A stretch of DNA of 64,000 nucleotides, from the NCBI GenBank assembly GCA_017794825.1, contig CP051237.1, positions 868,001 to 932,000 of the forward strand. Reading direction: 5' to 3'. Positions 29,867 through 39,105 of the stretch are shown here, piece after piece. The position numbers and the translations under genes were made by a program. The notes under the pieces were generated by a model that was not told the origin of the DNA, searched no databases, and worked only from the letters and a program-made list of their open reading frames with translations. Positions within the stretch are counted from its first letter, which is position 1. Each line of letters starts with the position of its first letter. The stretch is from Pararhizobium sp. GTDB lineage: Bacteria > Pseudomonadota > Alphaproteobacteria > Rhizobiales > Rhizobiaceae.

Positions 29867-30556
29867 ATGGCAGGTTTTGACCTCATCGTCTTCGATTGCG
29901 ACGGCGTACTCGTGGACTCTGAAATCATCGCGGCGCAGGTGGACGCCAAATTGCTGACCGAGGCGGGATACCCGATCGACGCGGCGACGGTTGCGGAACG
30001 GTTTTCCGGGATGACCTGGAAAGACATCCTGCTGGCTGTCGAGGCGGAAGCCGACATCCCGCTGCAGGCCTCGCTGCTCGAAAGTTCAGAGACAATTCTC
30101 GACAAAAAACTTGCTAGGGACGTCAAGCCGATCGCCGGCGTCAAATTCGCCGCTCTCAAGACCGGCCTTCCACGATGCATCTGTTCCAACTCTTCGCCAA
30201 AGAGAATCAGGGCCATGCTGAAACGCACCGGCGACCTGGAGCTTTTCGAACCAAATATTTTTTCATCGCGCGAGGTTGGCGAGAAACGGCCAAAGCCGGC
30301 GCCCGACGTCTTTCTCCATGCGGCGCGCACCATGAATGTGCGCCCGGCTAGTGCGATCGTGGTGGAAGATTCCGCCCACGGCGTCGCCGGGGCGAAAGCC
30401 GCCGGCATGCGGGTTATCGGCTTCACGGGCGCCTCGCACAGCTACCCCTCACACGCCGACTCTCTGACGGAAGCCGGCGCGGAAACGGTGATCAACAGAC
30501 TGGTCGATCTCCCGGCTGTGGTGGAAGCATTGTCAGGCTGGGGCGATACTTTCTGA
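29867..30556 (+). CDS. HAD-family phosphatase (phosphoglycolate phosphatase-like)
   Basis: A 229-residue HAD-IA hydrolase with a helical cap. Motif I is IVFDCDGVLVDSE, motif II CICSNSSPKRI, motif III Lys in GEKRPKPAPDVFLHA and motif IV IVVEDSAHGVAGAKAAG. All catalytic residues are present. It resembles phosphoglycolate phosphatase/6-phosphogluconate phosphatase-type enzymes, but no substrate can be set. It is divergent from ccrM. A short GC hairpin (CCGGCC / GGCCGG, 29822-29838) lies in the leader, and a binding site AGCAGGA precedes the ATG. Confidence 0.85.
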   Translation: MAGFDLIVFDCDGVLVDSEIIAAQVDAKLLTEAGYPIDAATVAERFSGMTWKDILLAVEAEADIPLQASLLESSETILDKKLARDVKPIAGVKFAALKTGLPRCICSNSSPKRIRAMLKRTGDLELFEPNIFSSREVGEKRPKPAPDVFLHAARTMNVRPASAIVVEDSAHGVAGAKAAGMRVIGFTGASHSYPSHADSLTEAGAETVINRLVDLPAVVEALSGWGDTF

Positions 30557-30657
30557 TCGACTACAAAAATATTTCACGAATTTACTGTTGCGTTGCGATG
30601 TTAATCTGGCAATTATCGGTTGTATAGATCAATAGAATTGCTGAGGGGATATTGATT

Positions 30658-31044
30658 ATGCGGAATTTTCTTGCCGCTGTTTCATTTATAACAGCTATCT
30701 TCATTGCATATCCAACCATTGCGGGGACAACCGGTTGGGTTGATTTGGAAAACAGAAAAGCTCTCAGCGCCGCCCTTAACCTTGCTGAAAAGAATATGGG
30801 GCCACAGGAATCCTACAAGCGCGTGAAGTGCAAGTACGAAGACGGCAAGCTACTGATCAAAGTAGACTACAACGTCATTGGACATAGTGGATTCTTCGGC
30901 GTCATGACGGGCATGAAGGAAGAGATAGACGCGCACTTTCAGCAGCCAAGGGAAAAAAAGCTGAAATCCCGCATCCGGTCACGGTCTGACGTAGAATTCA
31001 AAAACGGCGTTGTCTCCTGCGTAGTCTGGTTCAGACCCCTTTGA
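30658..31044 (+). CDS. Small secreted protein of unknown function, paralogue A
   Basis: 128 residues with a signal peptide (MRNFLAAVSFITAIFIAYPT, cleavage near TIAGT). The mature part begins TGWVDLENRKALSAAL and contains YKRVKCKYEDGKLLIKVDYN and RSRSDVEFKNGVVSCVVWF, with two Cys that could pair. I start at ATG 30658 because GAGGGG is 9 bp upstream; an in-frame TTG is at 30652. The next gene encodes a clear paralogue. Base composition drops here (23 G or C in the first 63 bases), unlike the neighbours. I do not recognise a family. Confidence 0.7.
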   Translation: MRNFLAAVSFITAIFIAYPTIAGTTGWVDLENRKALSAALNLAEKNMGPQESYKRVKCKYEDGKLLIKVDYNVIGHSGFFGVMTGMKEEIDAHFQQPREKKLKSRIRSRSDVEFKNGVVSCVVWFRPL

Positions 31045-31078
31045 GACGTTTTTCATCAACGAATTTCGGGAAATACAA

Positions 31079-31462
31079 ATGCTAAAAACCGTTCTTTGCG
31101 GATTCCTCGTCCTGCTGACTTTCTTCGCCCCTACCATTGCATTCGCCAAATCGACAGGGTGGGTGAATCTCAGCAACAAAAAGGAAGCAAGGGAGTTGCA
31201 GGCGCTCTTTGACGAGGGCCTTGGCAGGAGCGTCGTTACCAAAAAGGTGGAATGCAAGGCAGAAAACGGAAATTTCTATATCCGTCTCAACTACAATCAC
31301 TCGCGAAGCCAGAGCATACACTATTTGCGAATCGGGTTCTGGAAGAACCTTGAACCCGAATACCTTCAATACAAGAAGCGCGGCGCCGTCATCGTCAGCC
31401 GCTCCGATGTCGACACCAACAAGGGCCTCTTCACCTGCATCATATGGCGCAAATGGTACTGA
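31079..31462 (+). CDS. Small secreted protein of unknown function, paralogue B
   Basis: 127 residues with a signal peptide (MLKTVLCGFLVLLTFFAPTI, cleavage after AFA). The mature part mirrors paralogue A in order and spacing: TGWVNLSNKKEARELQ, VTKKVECKAENGNFYIRLNY and VSRSDVDTNKGLFTCIIW, with the same two Cys. The middle differs (SRSQSIHYLRIGFWKNLEP against a loop in A). It lies 34 bp after A with GGGAAA before the ATG. Function unknown; the pair looks like a tandem duplication. Confidence 0.7.
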   Translation: MLKTVLCGFLVLLTFFAPTIAFAKSTGWVNLSNKKEARELQALFDEGLGRSVVTKKVECKAENGNFYIRLNYNHSRSQSIHYLRIGFWKNLEPEYLQYKKRGAVIVSRSDVDTNKGLFTCIIWRKWY

Positions 31463-31476
31463 AGGAGCTTCTGCCT

Positions 31477-31896
31477 GTGGGAATCATCATGCGTTGTTTT
31501 CTCGGACTTTTGACGCTCCCGCTGACCACCGGTCCGGTCCTCGCCGACGGCTTCGGCTTCATGACGCCATCCGGCAATATCTATTGCAACGGCCAGGTAA
31601 GCGGAGGCGGCGTCGTCGAGTGCACGATCGTTTCCAGAAGCGGCGAATTCGCCCTGCCGAAACCGGCGTCATGCGCCGGCGTCTGGGGCCATGAGTTCAC
31701 CCTCGAAGGATCTGGCTCCACGATGATGAAATGCGGAGAAGCGCCTGAAGGCGTCGATTATTCCGACATCGCGAACTACGGCGCTTCCGCAGATTTCGGC
31801 GATATCACCTGCACGTCGGAACGCGCCGGTCTGACGTGCAGCAACAAAACCGGGCGCGGATTTTTTCTCTCAAGACGAAAGCAGGAAGTCTGGTGA
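31477..31896 (+). CDS. Secreted protein resembling the DUF6636 family
   Basis: 139 residues from GTG 31477, or 135 from ATG 31489. GAAGGAG at 31461-31467, overlapping the stop of the previous gene, sits 9 bp before the GTG and so favours it, implying coupling. A signal peptide (FLGLLTLPLTTGPVLADG) is followed by GFGFMTPSGNIYC, the opening of the DUF6636 type, and six Cys in the mature part (YCNG, VECT, ASCAG, MKCGE, ITCTS, LTCSN) that could form three disulfides. It is probably periplasmic or secreted. Function unknown. Confidence 0.65.
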   Translation: MGIIMRCFLGLLTLPLTTGPVLADGFGFMTPSGNIYCNGQVSGGGVVECTIVSRSGEFALPKPASCAGVWGHEFTLEGSGSTMMKCGEAPEGVDYSDIANYGASADFGDITCTSERAGLTCSNKTGRGFFLSRRKQEVW

Positions 31897-31917
31897 CGTC
31901 AGGGAGAACCCTTCCAA

Positions 31918-32466
31918 TCAGCTCTGCCTGGGCGGACCTTCATCGAAACCGACAAAGACGCGAACAGACCGCGAAGCGCTGATCGGAATGTTGATCTTCT
32001 GATCGTTGAAGAGGAACTGCGCTGTTGGCGCGCCTTCCGGCAACGTGGTTTCGAATTGCGTAAGTTCCGAATAGATCACGTTGTTGGTGCCGTTTTCGAC
32101 GACGGCGACGCGAATCGGCATCTTGACGACGCCGGATCCTCCGGCCGGACCTGCAGCCACATGGCCGGCCGCGACGACATTGATGTTCATTTCATTTCCG
32201 GTGATCGAGCACTGACGCGTCGTGTCGGTGATCGACGCCTGATAAACGATCTTCTGCGGATCGTTTTCACCGCCCCGGGCGTATCTCCGGATATAGGCCG
32301 TGCCTTCCCTCAGTTGCACGCTGGGGCAACCTCCCTGAACGACCTTTGCCCCGAGTTTTTCGTCAATCGCGCCGGCGCCTCCGGTATTGCCGGACGTGCT
32401 GCAACCCGCGACGAGAGCCATGAGCGAAACCAATGCAAAACTGCGAACTGATTGTAATGACACCAT
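31918..32466 (-). CDS. Predicted outer-envelope lipoprotein
   Basis: A 182-residue protein with lipobox LVAGC at about residue 22 and a Gly/Ser linker. A beta-rich domain follows (CPSVQLREGTAYIRRYARGG, ITDTTRQCSITGNEMNINVV, GVVKMPIRVAVVENGTNNVI). The pattern resembles a family of conserved alphaproteobacterial lipoproteins with no known role. Two Cys in the mature part could pair. Divergent from thrC across 164 bp. Confidence 0.75.
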   Translation of the reverse strand: MVSLQSVRSFALVSLMALVAGCSTSGNTGGAGAIDEKLGAKVVQGGCPSVQLREGTAYIRRYARGGENDPQKIVYQASITDTTRQCSITGNEMNINVVAAGHVAAGPAGGSGVVKMPIRVAVVENGTNNVIYSELTQFETTLPEGAPTAQFLFNDQKINIPISASRSVRVFVGFDEGPPRQS

Positions 32467-32630
32467 AATCGACTTTCTCTTCCCCCGACCTGACTGATGC
32501 TAACCATCAAGATGGTCCAATTTGTGGTGCGGGCCTTTTACGAAATCTTGCGATGTTCTATACCAGCGCCACGCTGCATCACAACACCTTCCGATCGAAT
32601 TGCCGGATGAATCCATACAGGTAGACGAGC

Positions 32631-34028
32631 TTGCAATATATATCGACCAGGGGCGACGCTCCGGCCCTCGGCTTCAACGACGCGCTACTCGCAGGTCTTG
32701 CCCGCGACGGCGGTCTGTACGTGCCTGAAAGCTGGCCGGAGCTTTCAAAGCGGGACATTCGCAAACTGCGCGGCAAGAGCTATCAGGAGATCGCCTTCGA
32801 TATCCTCCTGCCGTTTGTCGAGGACGATATCCTGCCGGATGTGTTCCGTTCCATGATCGAAGAAGCCTATGCGACATTCCGTCACCCTGCGGTGGCGCCG
32901 CTCGTCCAATCCGGCCCGAACAGTTTCGTCATGGAGCTCTTTCACGGACCGACGCTCGCCTTCAAGGACATCGCCATGCAGTTGCTGGCGCGACTGATGG
33001 ACAATGCGCTCCAGGAACGTGGAGACAAGGCCACGATCGTCGGCGCAACGTCGGGCGACACCGGAGGGGCTGCGATCGAGGCTTTCGCCGGCCGAGACAA
33101 CTCCGACATCTTCATCCTGTTTCCGCACGGCCGGGTTTCACCGGTCCAGCAGCGGCAGATGACAACCTCCGGCGAGAGCAATGTTCACGCCCTGTCGATC
33201 GACGGCACGTTCGACGATTGCCAGAATCTGGTGAAGGCGATGTTCAACGACATCCGATTTCGCGACAGCATGAAAGTGTCCGGCGTGAACTCGATCAACT
33301 GGGCGCGCATCATGGCCCAGATCGTCTACTACTTCACGACAGCAATCAGCCTCGGCGCCCCCGACCGAAAGGTTTCCTTCACTGTTCCGACCGGCAATTT
33401 CGGAGACATCTTCGCCGGTTACTGCGCCAAGCGAATGGGACTTCCGATCGCCAGGCTGGTCATTGCGACCAATGAGAACGACATTCTGTCGCGGGCGCTC
33501 AGGACCGGACGCTATGAAACCCGCAGCGTCGTCCACACGACGTCGCCGTCGATGGACATCCAGATTTCCTCCAATTTCGAAAGGCTGCTGTTCGATGCCT
33601 TCGGGCGTGACGCGCAGAGCGTGAAGCAAGCCATGGCGGGACTGTCCCAGTCCGGCGCCTTCACCATCGAGGCAGAGGCCCTCAAGCGCATCCGCAAGGA
33701 GTTTTCAGCCGGCAAGGCCAGCCGCAAGCAGGTCGCGGCGATCATGCGGTCGACGCTTGAAGAAAGCGGCTATCTGCTTGATCCGCATTCGGCGGCCGGC
33801 GTTCATGTCTCGCATCGCTTAGAAAAGCCGAACGCGCCCATGGTTACGCTGGCGACAGCTCATCCGGCAAAATTTCCCGATGCAGTAATTTCTGCCTGCG
33901 GTATTGACCCGGCCCTTCCTTCGTGGCTCTCTGACCTGATGCATCGGGAGGAGAAGTTCGAAAGGTTGCAGCCAGATCTCGAAGCGGTCGAGAGCTACAT
34001 TGCCCGAAATGCCCGCGCTGCCCGTTGA
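32631..34028 (+). CDS. thrC: Threonine synthase
   Basis: Converts O-phosphohomoserine to threonine with pyridoxal phosphate. The 465-residue protein begins QYISTRGDAPALGFNDALLA after the first residue, the normal family N-terminus, which fixes the start at a TTG codon (32631). The cofactor Lys is in GPTLAFKDIAMQLLARLMD, and SGDTGGAAIEAFAG and TVPTGNFGDIFAGYCAKRMG are the other conserved blocks. It belongs to the longer fungal/proteobacterial class. Followed after 17 bp by the M16 peptidase gene. The partner gene thrB is elsewhere (41695) and also starts with TTG. Confidence 0.94.
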   Translation: MQYISTRGDAPALGFNDALLAGLARDGGLYVPESWPELSKRDIRKLRGKSYQEIAFDILLPFVEDDILPDVFRSMIEEAYATFRHPAVAPLVQSGPNSFVMELFHGPTLAFKDIAMQLLARLMDNALQERGDKATIVGATSGDTGGAAIEAFAGRDNSDIFILFPHGRVSPVQQRQMTTSGESNVHALSIDGTFDDCQNLVKAMFNDIRFRDSMKVSGVNSINWARIMAQIVYYFTTAISLGAPDRKVSFTVPTGNFGDIFAGYCAKRMGLPIARLVIATNENDILSRALRTGRYETRSVVHTTSPSMDIQISSNFERLLFDAFGRDAQSVKQAMAGLSQSGAFTIEAEALKRIRKEFSAGKASRKQVAAIMRSTLEESGYLLDPHSAAGVHVSHRLEKPNAPMVTLATAHPAKFPDAVISACGIDPALPSWLSDLMHREEKFERLQPDLEAVESYIARNARAAR

Positions 34029-34045
34029 AGAACGCGGAATACAGT

Positions 34046-35344
34046 ATGTCAGTTGAGTGTACCCGGCTCGCGAACGGGATGTCGGTCGTCACCGAACACA
34101 TGCCCCATCTGGAAAGCGCCGCTCTCGGCGTCTGGCTGAACGCCGGCTCTCGCGACGAGCGCCAGGGCGAGCACGGCATCGCCCATTTGCTTGAGCATAT
34201 GGCTTTCAAGGGCACCCTCACGCGCTCCGCAAGGCAGATTGCAGAGGAAATCGAGAATGTCGGCGGAGAGGTGAACGCCTCCACATCGGTGGAAACGACG
34301 GCCTATTATGCGAGGATCCTCAAGGATCACGTACCGCTCGCCATCGACATTTTGTCGGACATCCTTACGAACTCGGTGTTCGACGCGGTTGAATTGGAGC
34401 GTGAGAAACACGTCATCCTGCAGGAAATCGGCGCAGCGACCGACACGCCCGACGACGTCGTCTTCGACCATTTCTCGGAAACCGCCTTTCGCGACCAGAC
34501 CATCGGCAGGCCGATTCTAGGGACGCCGGATACGGTCAAATCTTTTACTTCCGATCAGTTAAGAACCTATCTCAGGCGCAATTACACCGCCGACAAAATG
34601 ATTCTGGTGGCCGCCGGAGCAGTCGATCACGATGCGATCGTGAAGATGGCCGAGGACCGCTTCGGCTCCATACCCAGCACATCTGATGACAAGCCGGAGA
34701 AGGTCGAGGCTAAATATACCGGCGGCGAATACCGGGAAACCCGGCAGCTCATGGATGCGCAGCTGCTGATCGGTTTCGAGGGCCGCGCTTACCATGCGCG
34801 AGACTTCTACGCTTCGAACATTCTTGCAAATCTCATCGGCGGCGGCATGTCGTCACGGCTGTTCCAGGAAGTCCGCGAGCATCGCGGTCTTTGCTATTCC
34901 ATCTACGCGCTTCACTGGGGCTTTTCCGATACCGGCGTTTTCGCGGTCCACGCGGCGACCGGTGAAGAGGATATTCCCGAACTCGTTCCGGTGATCCTTG
35001 ACGAGTTGCGCAAGGTCGCTGACCGGATCGACCAACCGGAAATAGAAAGAGCGCGGGCGCAGTTCCGCTCCGGCTTGCTGATGGCGCAGGAAAGTCCCGC
35101 AGCCCGTGCAAGTCAGATCGCCCGGCAGATGTTGCTGTTCGGACGCCCCATCCCCAATGAGGAACTGATGGAGCGGTTGCAGAACATAACGACCCAGAGA
35201 TTGACTGATCTGGCGGGCCGCCTGTTTTTCGATTCACCGTTGACGCTCTCGGCCGTCGGACCTCTCGACCGGTTGATGTCCATGGAAGAAATCTCAGGCA
35301 GCCTGTCGACTGCTCCGGGCTTGCCCCGCTCCGCTCTGGGATAG
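34046..35344 (+). CDS. M16-family zinc peptidase (mitochondrial processing peptidase-like)
   Basis: This 432-residue processing-peptidase-type protein has the inverted zinc motif HxxEH in HGIAHLLEHMAFKGT, with the distal Glu expected in ELEREKHVILQEIG. Two M16 halves follow, and the second contains the Gly-rich loop NLIGGGMSSRLFQEVRE. Family members act on unfolded peptides; alphaproteobacterial ones are the ancestors of mitochondrial MPP beta. I start at ATG 34046; a TTG at 34025 would add seven residues and overlap thrC. The thrC-M16-acetyltransferase order is common in rhizobia. Confidence 0.9.
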   Translation: MSVECTRLANGMSVVTEHMPHLESAALGVWLNAGSRDERQGEHGIAHLLEHMAFKGTLTRSARQIAEEIENVGGEVNASTSVETTAYYARILKDHVPLAIDILSDILTNSVFDAVELEREKHVILQEIGAATDTPDDVVFDHFSETAFRDQTIGRPILGTPDTVKSFTSDQLRTYLRRNYTADKMILVAAGAVDHDAIVKMAEDRFGSIPSTSDDKPEKVEAKYTGGEYRETRQLMDAQLLIGFEGRAYHARDFYASNILANLIGGGMSSRLFQEVREHRGLCYSIYALHWGFSDTGVFAVHAATGEEDIPELVPVILDELRKVADRIDQPEIERARAQFRSGLLMAQESPAARASQIARQMLLFGRPIPNEELMERLQNITTQRLTDLAGRLFFDSPLTLSAVGPLDRLMSMEEISGSLSTAPGLPRSALG

Positions 35345-35365
35345 CAATCCGGATATCCACGTGAG

Positions 35366-36004
35366 ATGCGCATTTTCAGCCGGTTCGCCAACACGCCGCA
35401 CATCGGTGGAAATGGACTTTACTTGCGCCGTCCTGAAAGACGCGACTATCGGGCGTGGTACGAACTCAGAAGCAGAAGCAGAAATTTCCTCGAGCCCTGG
35501 GAACCGCACTGGACGCCAGGTTATCTGTCCCGGCGATCGTATTTCGGACTGGTGCGCCGCTACCAAGCCGATTTCGCGGAAGGCCGAGCCGTGCCCTTGT
35601 TCCTTTTCCGTGCCGAAGACCACGCCTTGCTGGGCGGGCTCAACATAGGAAATATCCGCGGAGCAGCGGTGCAAAGCTGCATGATCGGCTATTGGATGGG
35701 CGAGGAACATTCAGGGCAAGGCTGGATGTTGAAGGCTATCGAAGCCGTCAGACCCTATATCTTCGAGACACTGCGGTTGCACAGAATTGAAGCTGCCTGT
35801 ATTCCGGAAAATACACGATCCGTGAGACTCCTTGAAAAGGCCGGCTTTCAATATGAAGGCTTTTTGAGGGGATATTTGAAAATCAATGGCAGATGGCGAG
35901 ATCATAGTCTATATGCTCTGTTGGCTGATGACAGGTTTGGCGAGCGAAGCGGCAAGCAGGTCGATCCACGCTCAGATGGGAACGCGGCCTGCGGCGCGCC
36001 GTGA
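35366..36004 (+). CDS. GNAT-family N-acetyltransferase, RimJ-like
   Basis: A 212-residue RimJ/RimL-type acetyltransferase. LYLRRPERRDYRAWYELRSR opens the fold, IGYWMGEEHSGQGWMLKAIE carries the acetyl-CoA loop, and IEAACIPENTRSVRLLEKAG is the typical fourth motif. RimJ acetylates the N-terminus of ribosomal protein S5, but this family also modifies other substrates, so the target is unproven. It follows the M16 gene by 21 bp. Confidence 0.85.
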   Translation: MRIFSRFANTPHIGGNGLYLRRPERRDYRAWYELRSRSRNFLEPWEPHWTPGYLSRRSYFGLVRRYQADFAEGRAVPLFLFRAEDHALLGGLNIGNIRGAAVQSCMIGYWMGEEHSGQGWMLKAIEAVRPYIFETLRLHRIEAACIPENTRSVRLLEKAGFQYEGFLRGYLKINGRWRDHSLYALLADDRFGERSGKQVDPRSDGNAACGAP

Positions 36005-36167
36005 CGTCGCATCGCGGCAACGGTCTTCACGAAGGATGGGCGTCCCATTATTGGCCGCCGATCCAATGGGTAACAGCAATGGCGGCGTATCACCGGCTAA
36101 TTCGCCGGTAATATGCAATTGGGCGAGCTTTGAGGGATCATTTCGATTTGAAAGTGTCTCGCACTAA

Positions 36168-39080
36168 ATGCAAAACAGAATTCTAGTTTCACTGATTGTT
36201 CATTTCAGAACCTGTGCGGCGTTTTCAATAAACGCAGCAATGGCTTTGTTTTGCCTTCTGACGCTCACAGTCGCAGTACAGGCGGCGGAGCCAGTCAAGA
36301 TATCTCGAGACGACACGGCGCTCGACCTGACGACAACGACCGAAATCTTTGCCGAACAGGGCAGCGCGTTTCAAACACAAACCGCGCCGGACACCGACGG
36401 CATCGTGCGACGCATCGAAGTGCGCGCCAGTTCCGAAAATCACTCCGGCGACTGGGCGGTATTTTCACTCGCGAACGTTACCGACGAACAGATCGACAGG
36501 CTGATCGTGGCTCCGCATTTCCGGCTTGTCGGATCCGGGCTTTTCTGGCCGGATCTCGGATCCAACCGGATCACGTCGATAACGCCAAGCGAGGGATTCG
36601 CGCTCGACCGCGAACTGAGCGAAGAGGCGGACATTTTCCGACTTACGCTCAATCCGGGCTCGATCATCACATTCGTGGCGGAGATGGCGTCGCAGAAACT
36701 GCCGCAGCTGTACCTTTGGGAGCCGGAAGCTTACAAGGACACCATCAATTCCTTCACGCTTTATCGCGGCATTGTCCTGGGGATCGCCGGTCTTCTCGCG
36801 GTCTTCCTGACCATTCTTTTCGTCGTCAAGGGGACCTCCGTTCTACCGGCTACCGCGGCGCTCGCCTGGGCGGTGCTTGCCTATATATGCGTGGATTTTG
36901 GATTCCTTGCAAAGCTCGTGAGCACGACCCCGACGGATGAGCGTATCTGGCGGGCCGGCACAGAGATAACGCTGGCCGCGGGTCTGGTTATTTTTCTCTT
37001 CACCTATCTCAATCTCAATCGCTGGCACGCGAATCTGAGCTTTGCCACGCTGACGTGGATCGTAGGGCTTGGCATCCTTTCCGGCGTTGCAATCTACGAT
37101 CCTTCGATCGCAGCCGGAATCGCCCGGTTCTCCTTCGCCGCGACGGTGATCGCCGGCACCGCCCTTATCGCCTACCTGTGTCTCAATCGCTACGACCGCG
37201 CCATCATGCTGATCCCCACCTGGGTTCTGATCATATGCTGGCTGTTCGGAGCGTGGCTGACGGTGACCGGCCAGTTGGCAAATGATATCGTGCAGCCAGC
37301 GCTCGGCGGCGGGCTGGTGCTGATCGTGCTTCTGATCGGCTTCACGGTGATGCAGCACGCATTCGCCGGCGGGGTGCACCAGCAGGGGCTGTTCAGTGAT
37401 CTCGAACGCCAGTCGCTGGCGCTGACCGGTTCCGGCGATATCGTCTGGGACTGGGATGTCTCGCGCGACAGGATCGTCACCATGCCGGATGTAAGCTGGC
37501 AGCTCGGCATGACGCCCGGCAGTCTTTTCGGCCCGGCGCGGAACTGGCTGCCGCGCATCCATCCTGATGACCGCGACCGCTTTCGCACGACGCTCGACGT
37601 CGTGCTCGAACACCGACGCGGACGGATCAACCACCAGTTCCGAATACGGGCGGAAGACGGGCACTATCACTGGCTGACCTTGCGCGCCCGTCCGGTTGTT
37701 GGTTCGGACGGCGAAGTGATCCGTTGCGTAGGCACATTGATCGACGTGACAGAACAGAAGAGTTCGGAGGAGCGGCTTCTGCATGACGCCGTGCACGACA
37801 ATCTGACCGGGCTGCCGAACCGTGAATTGTTTGTCGATCGTCTGGACGCCATTATCGCGCTTGCGAGCGCTGAAGACAGTGTGAAGCCGACGATTTTTGC
37901 AATCGATATTGACCGGTTCAAGCAGGTCAACGACGAGCTTGGAATTTCCGCCGGCGACACGATCCTGCTGACGATCGCCCGGCGCCTGAAGCGGCTTCTG
38001 AAGCCGCACGACACGCTTGCGCGCATCAGCGGCGACCAGTTCGGCCTGATCCTTCTGTCCGAACAGGATCCTGCGAAGGTCGCGGCCTTCGCCGAAGGAA
38101 TAAACAAGGCGATCATGGTGCCGATCAATTTCAGTCAGAAGGAAATCATCCTGACGACCTCGATCGGCCTTGTGACATGGGTCGACGAGAAGTCTTCGCC
38201 ACAGGATCTGGTCAAGGACGCGGAACTGGCCATGTACCAGGCCAAGCGCGCCGGCGGCAATCGGATAGAACCCTTCCGCCCGGCCTTCCGAAACGCCGGC
38301 ACCGACAAACTTCAAATCGAATCCGACCTGAGACGGGCGCTTGAGCGCAAGGAAATCTCGATGGTCTACCAGCCGATTGTCGACATCGAAAGCCACGACA
38401 TCGCCGGTTTCGAGGCGCTGATGCGCTGGGAGCACCCGCGTCGCGGCAGCATTCCGCCCAGCGAGTTCATTCCGATTGCCGAGAATTCCGATCTGATAAA
38501 CAGACTTGGCATGTTCGCGCTGCAAAAGGCCTGCGAGGATTTCGGCGAGTGGCAAAGGGCGATCGGAGAGTTGCCGCTCTTTATTTCGGTGAATCTCTCG
38601 AGCAACCAATTGCTGCGCAACGAACTCTACACCGACGTGCGCTCGGTCCTTACCAAGACCGGATGCCAACCTGACAAAATCAAGCTGGAGCTGACGGAAA
38701 CCGTCGTGATGCAGAATCCCGAACAGGCCGCACGGATTCTGGAGCGCCTGAAGCAGCTGGGCATTCGGCTCGCTCTCGACGATTTCGGGACAGGCCATTC
38801 CTCATTGTCATACCTGACGCGGTTTCCGTTCGACACCATCAAGCTTGACCAGTCACTCGTCCGCAGTCCGAACGACAAGCAGTTCGTACTTTTGCGCTCG
38901 ATCATTTCGATGGCGCAGGATCTCGAAATGACCATCGTGGCCGAAGGCATCGAAACGACAGAGGACGCCGACGAACTGGCGGAAATGGGTTGCGACTATG
39001 CGCAGAGTTTCATCTTCGGACCGCCGATCGAAAAGGAATCGGTGATCAAGCTGCTGCGAGAACACTTTACGCTCGCATGA
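36168..39080 (+). CDS. Membrane PAS-GGDEF-EAL protein, probable cyclic-di-GMP phosphodiesterase
   Basis: This 970-residue sensor has four parts. A signal-like N-terminus and a periplasmic beta domain (to about residue 190) come first, then a block of about seven membrane helices (residues about 195-405) reminiscent of 7TMR-DISM sensors. A PAS domain (about 415-535, DIVWDWDVSRDRI to VTEQKSSEERL) and a GGDEF domain follow. The GGDEF motif is degenerate, SGDQF at residues 621-625. An intact EAL domain ends the protein: EAL at 749-751, then ETVV, LDDFGTGHSSLSYL, IKLDQS and VAEGIET. The catalytic set for phosphodiesterase is present and the cyclase set is not, so it should degrade cyclic-di-GMP, with GGDEF perhaps regulatory. 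Confidence 0.88.
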   Translation: MQNRILVSLIVHFRTCAAFSINAAMALFCLLTLTVAVQAAEPVKISRDDTALDLTTTTEIFAEQGSAFQTQTAPDTDGIVRRIEVRASSENHSGDWAVFSLANVTDEQIDRLIVAPHFRLVGSGLFWPDLGSNRITSITPSEGFALDRELSEEADIFRLTLNPGSIITFVAEMASQKLPQLYLWEPEAYKDTINSFTLYRGIVLGIAGLLAVFLTILFVVKGTSVLPATAALAWAVLAYICVDFGFLAKLVSTTPTDERIWRAGTEITLAAGLVIFLFTYLNLNRWHANLSFATLTWIVGLGILSGVAIYDPSIAAGIARFSFAATVIAGTALIAYLCLNRYDRAIMLIPTWVLIICWLFGAWLTVTGQLANDIVQPALGGGLVLIVLLIGFTVMQHAFAGGVHQQGLFSDLERQSLALTGSGDIVWDWDVSRDRIVTMPDVSWQLGMTPGSLFGPARNWLPRIHPDDRDRFRTTLDVVLEHRRGRINHQFRIRAEDGHYHWLTLRARPVVGSDGEVIRCVGTLIDVTEQKSSEERLLHDAVHDNLTGLPNRELFVDRLDAIIALASAEDSVKPTIFAIDIDRFKQVNDELGISAGDTILLTIARRLKRLLKPHDTLARISGDQFGLILLSEQDPAKVAAFAEGINKAIMVPINFSQKEIILTTSIGLVTWVDEKSSPQDLVKDAELAMYQAKRAGGNRIEPFRPAFRNAGTDKLQIESDLRRALERKEISMVYQPIVDIESHDIAGFEALMRWEHPRRGSIPPSEFIPIAENSDLINRLGMFALQKACEDFGEWQRAIGELPLFISVNLSSNQLLRNELYTDVRSVLTKTGCQPDKIKLELTETVVMQNPEQAARILERLKQLGIRLALDDFGTGHSSLSYLTRFPFDTIKLDQSLVRSPNDKQFVLLRSIISMAQDLEMTIVAEGIETTEDADELAEMGCDYAQSFIFGPPIEKESVIKLLREHFTLA

Positions 39081-39105
39081 TTGTCCATCTGCAAGTGGAA
39101 AAACC

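Noticed and set aside
36843..38798. A 651-codon open frame on the minus strand opposite the GGDEF-EAL gene
   Set aside because: Antisense to conserved PAS, GGDEF and EAL domains; no recognisable motif in the product.
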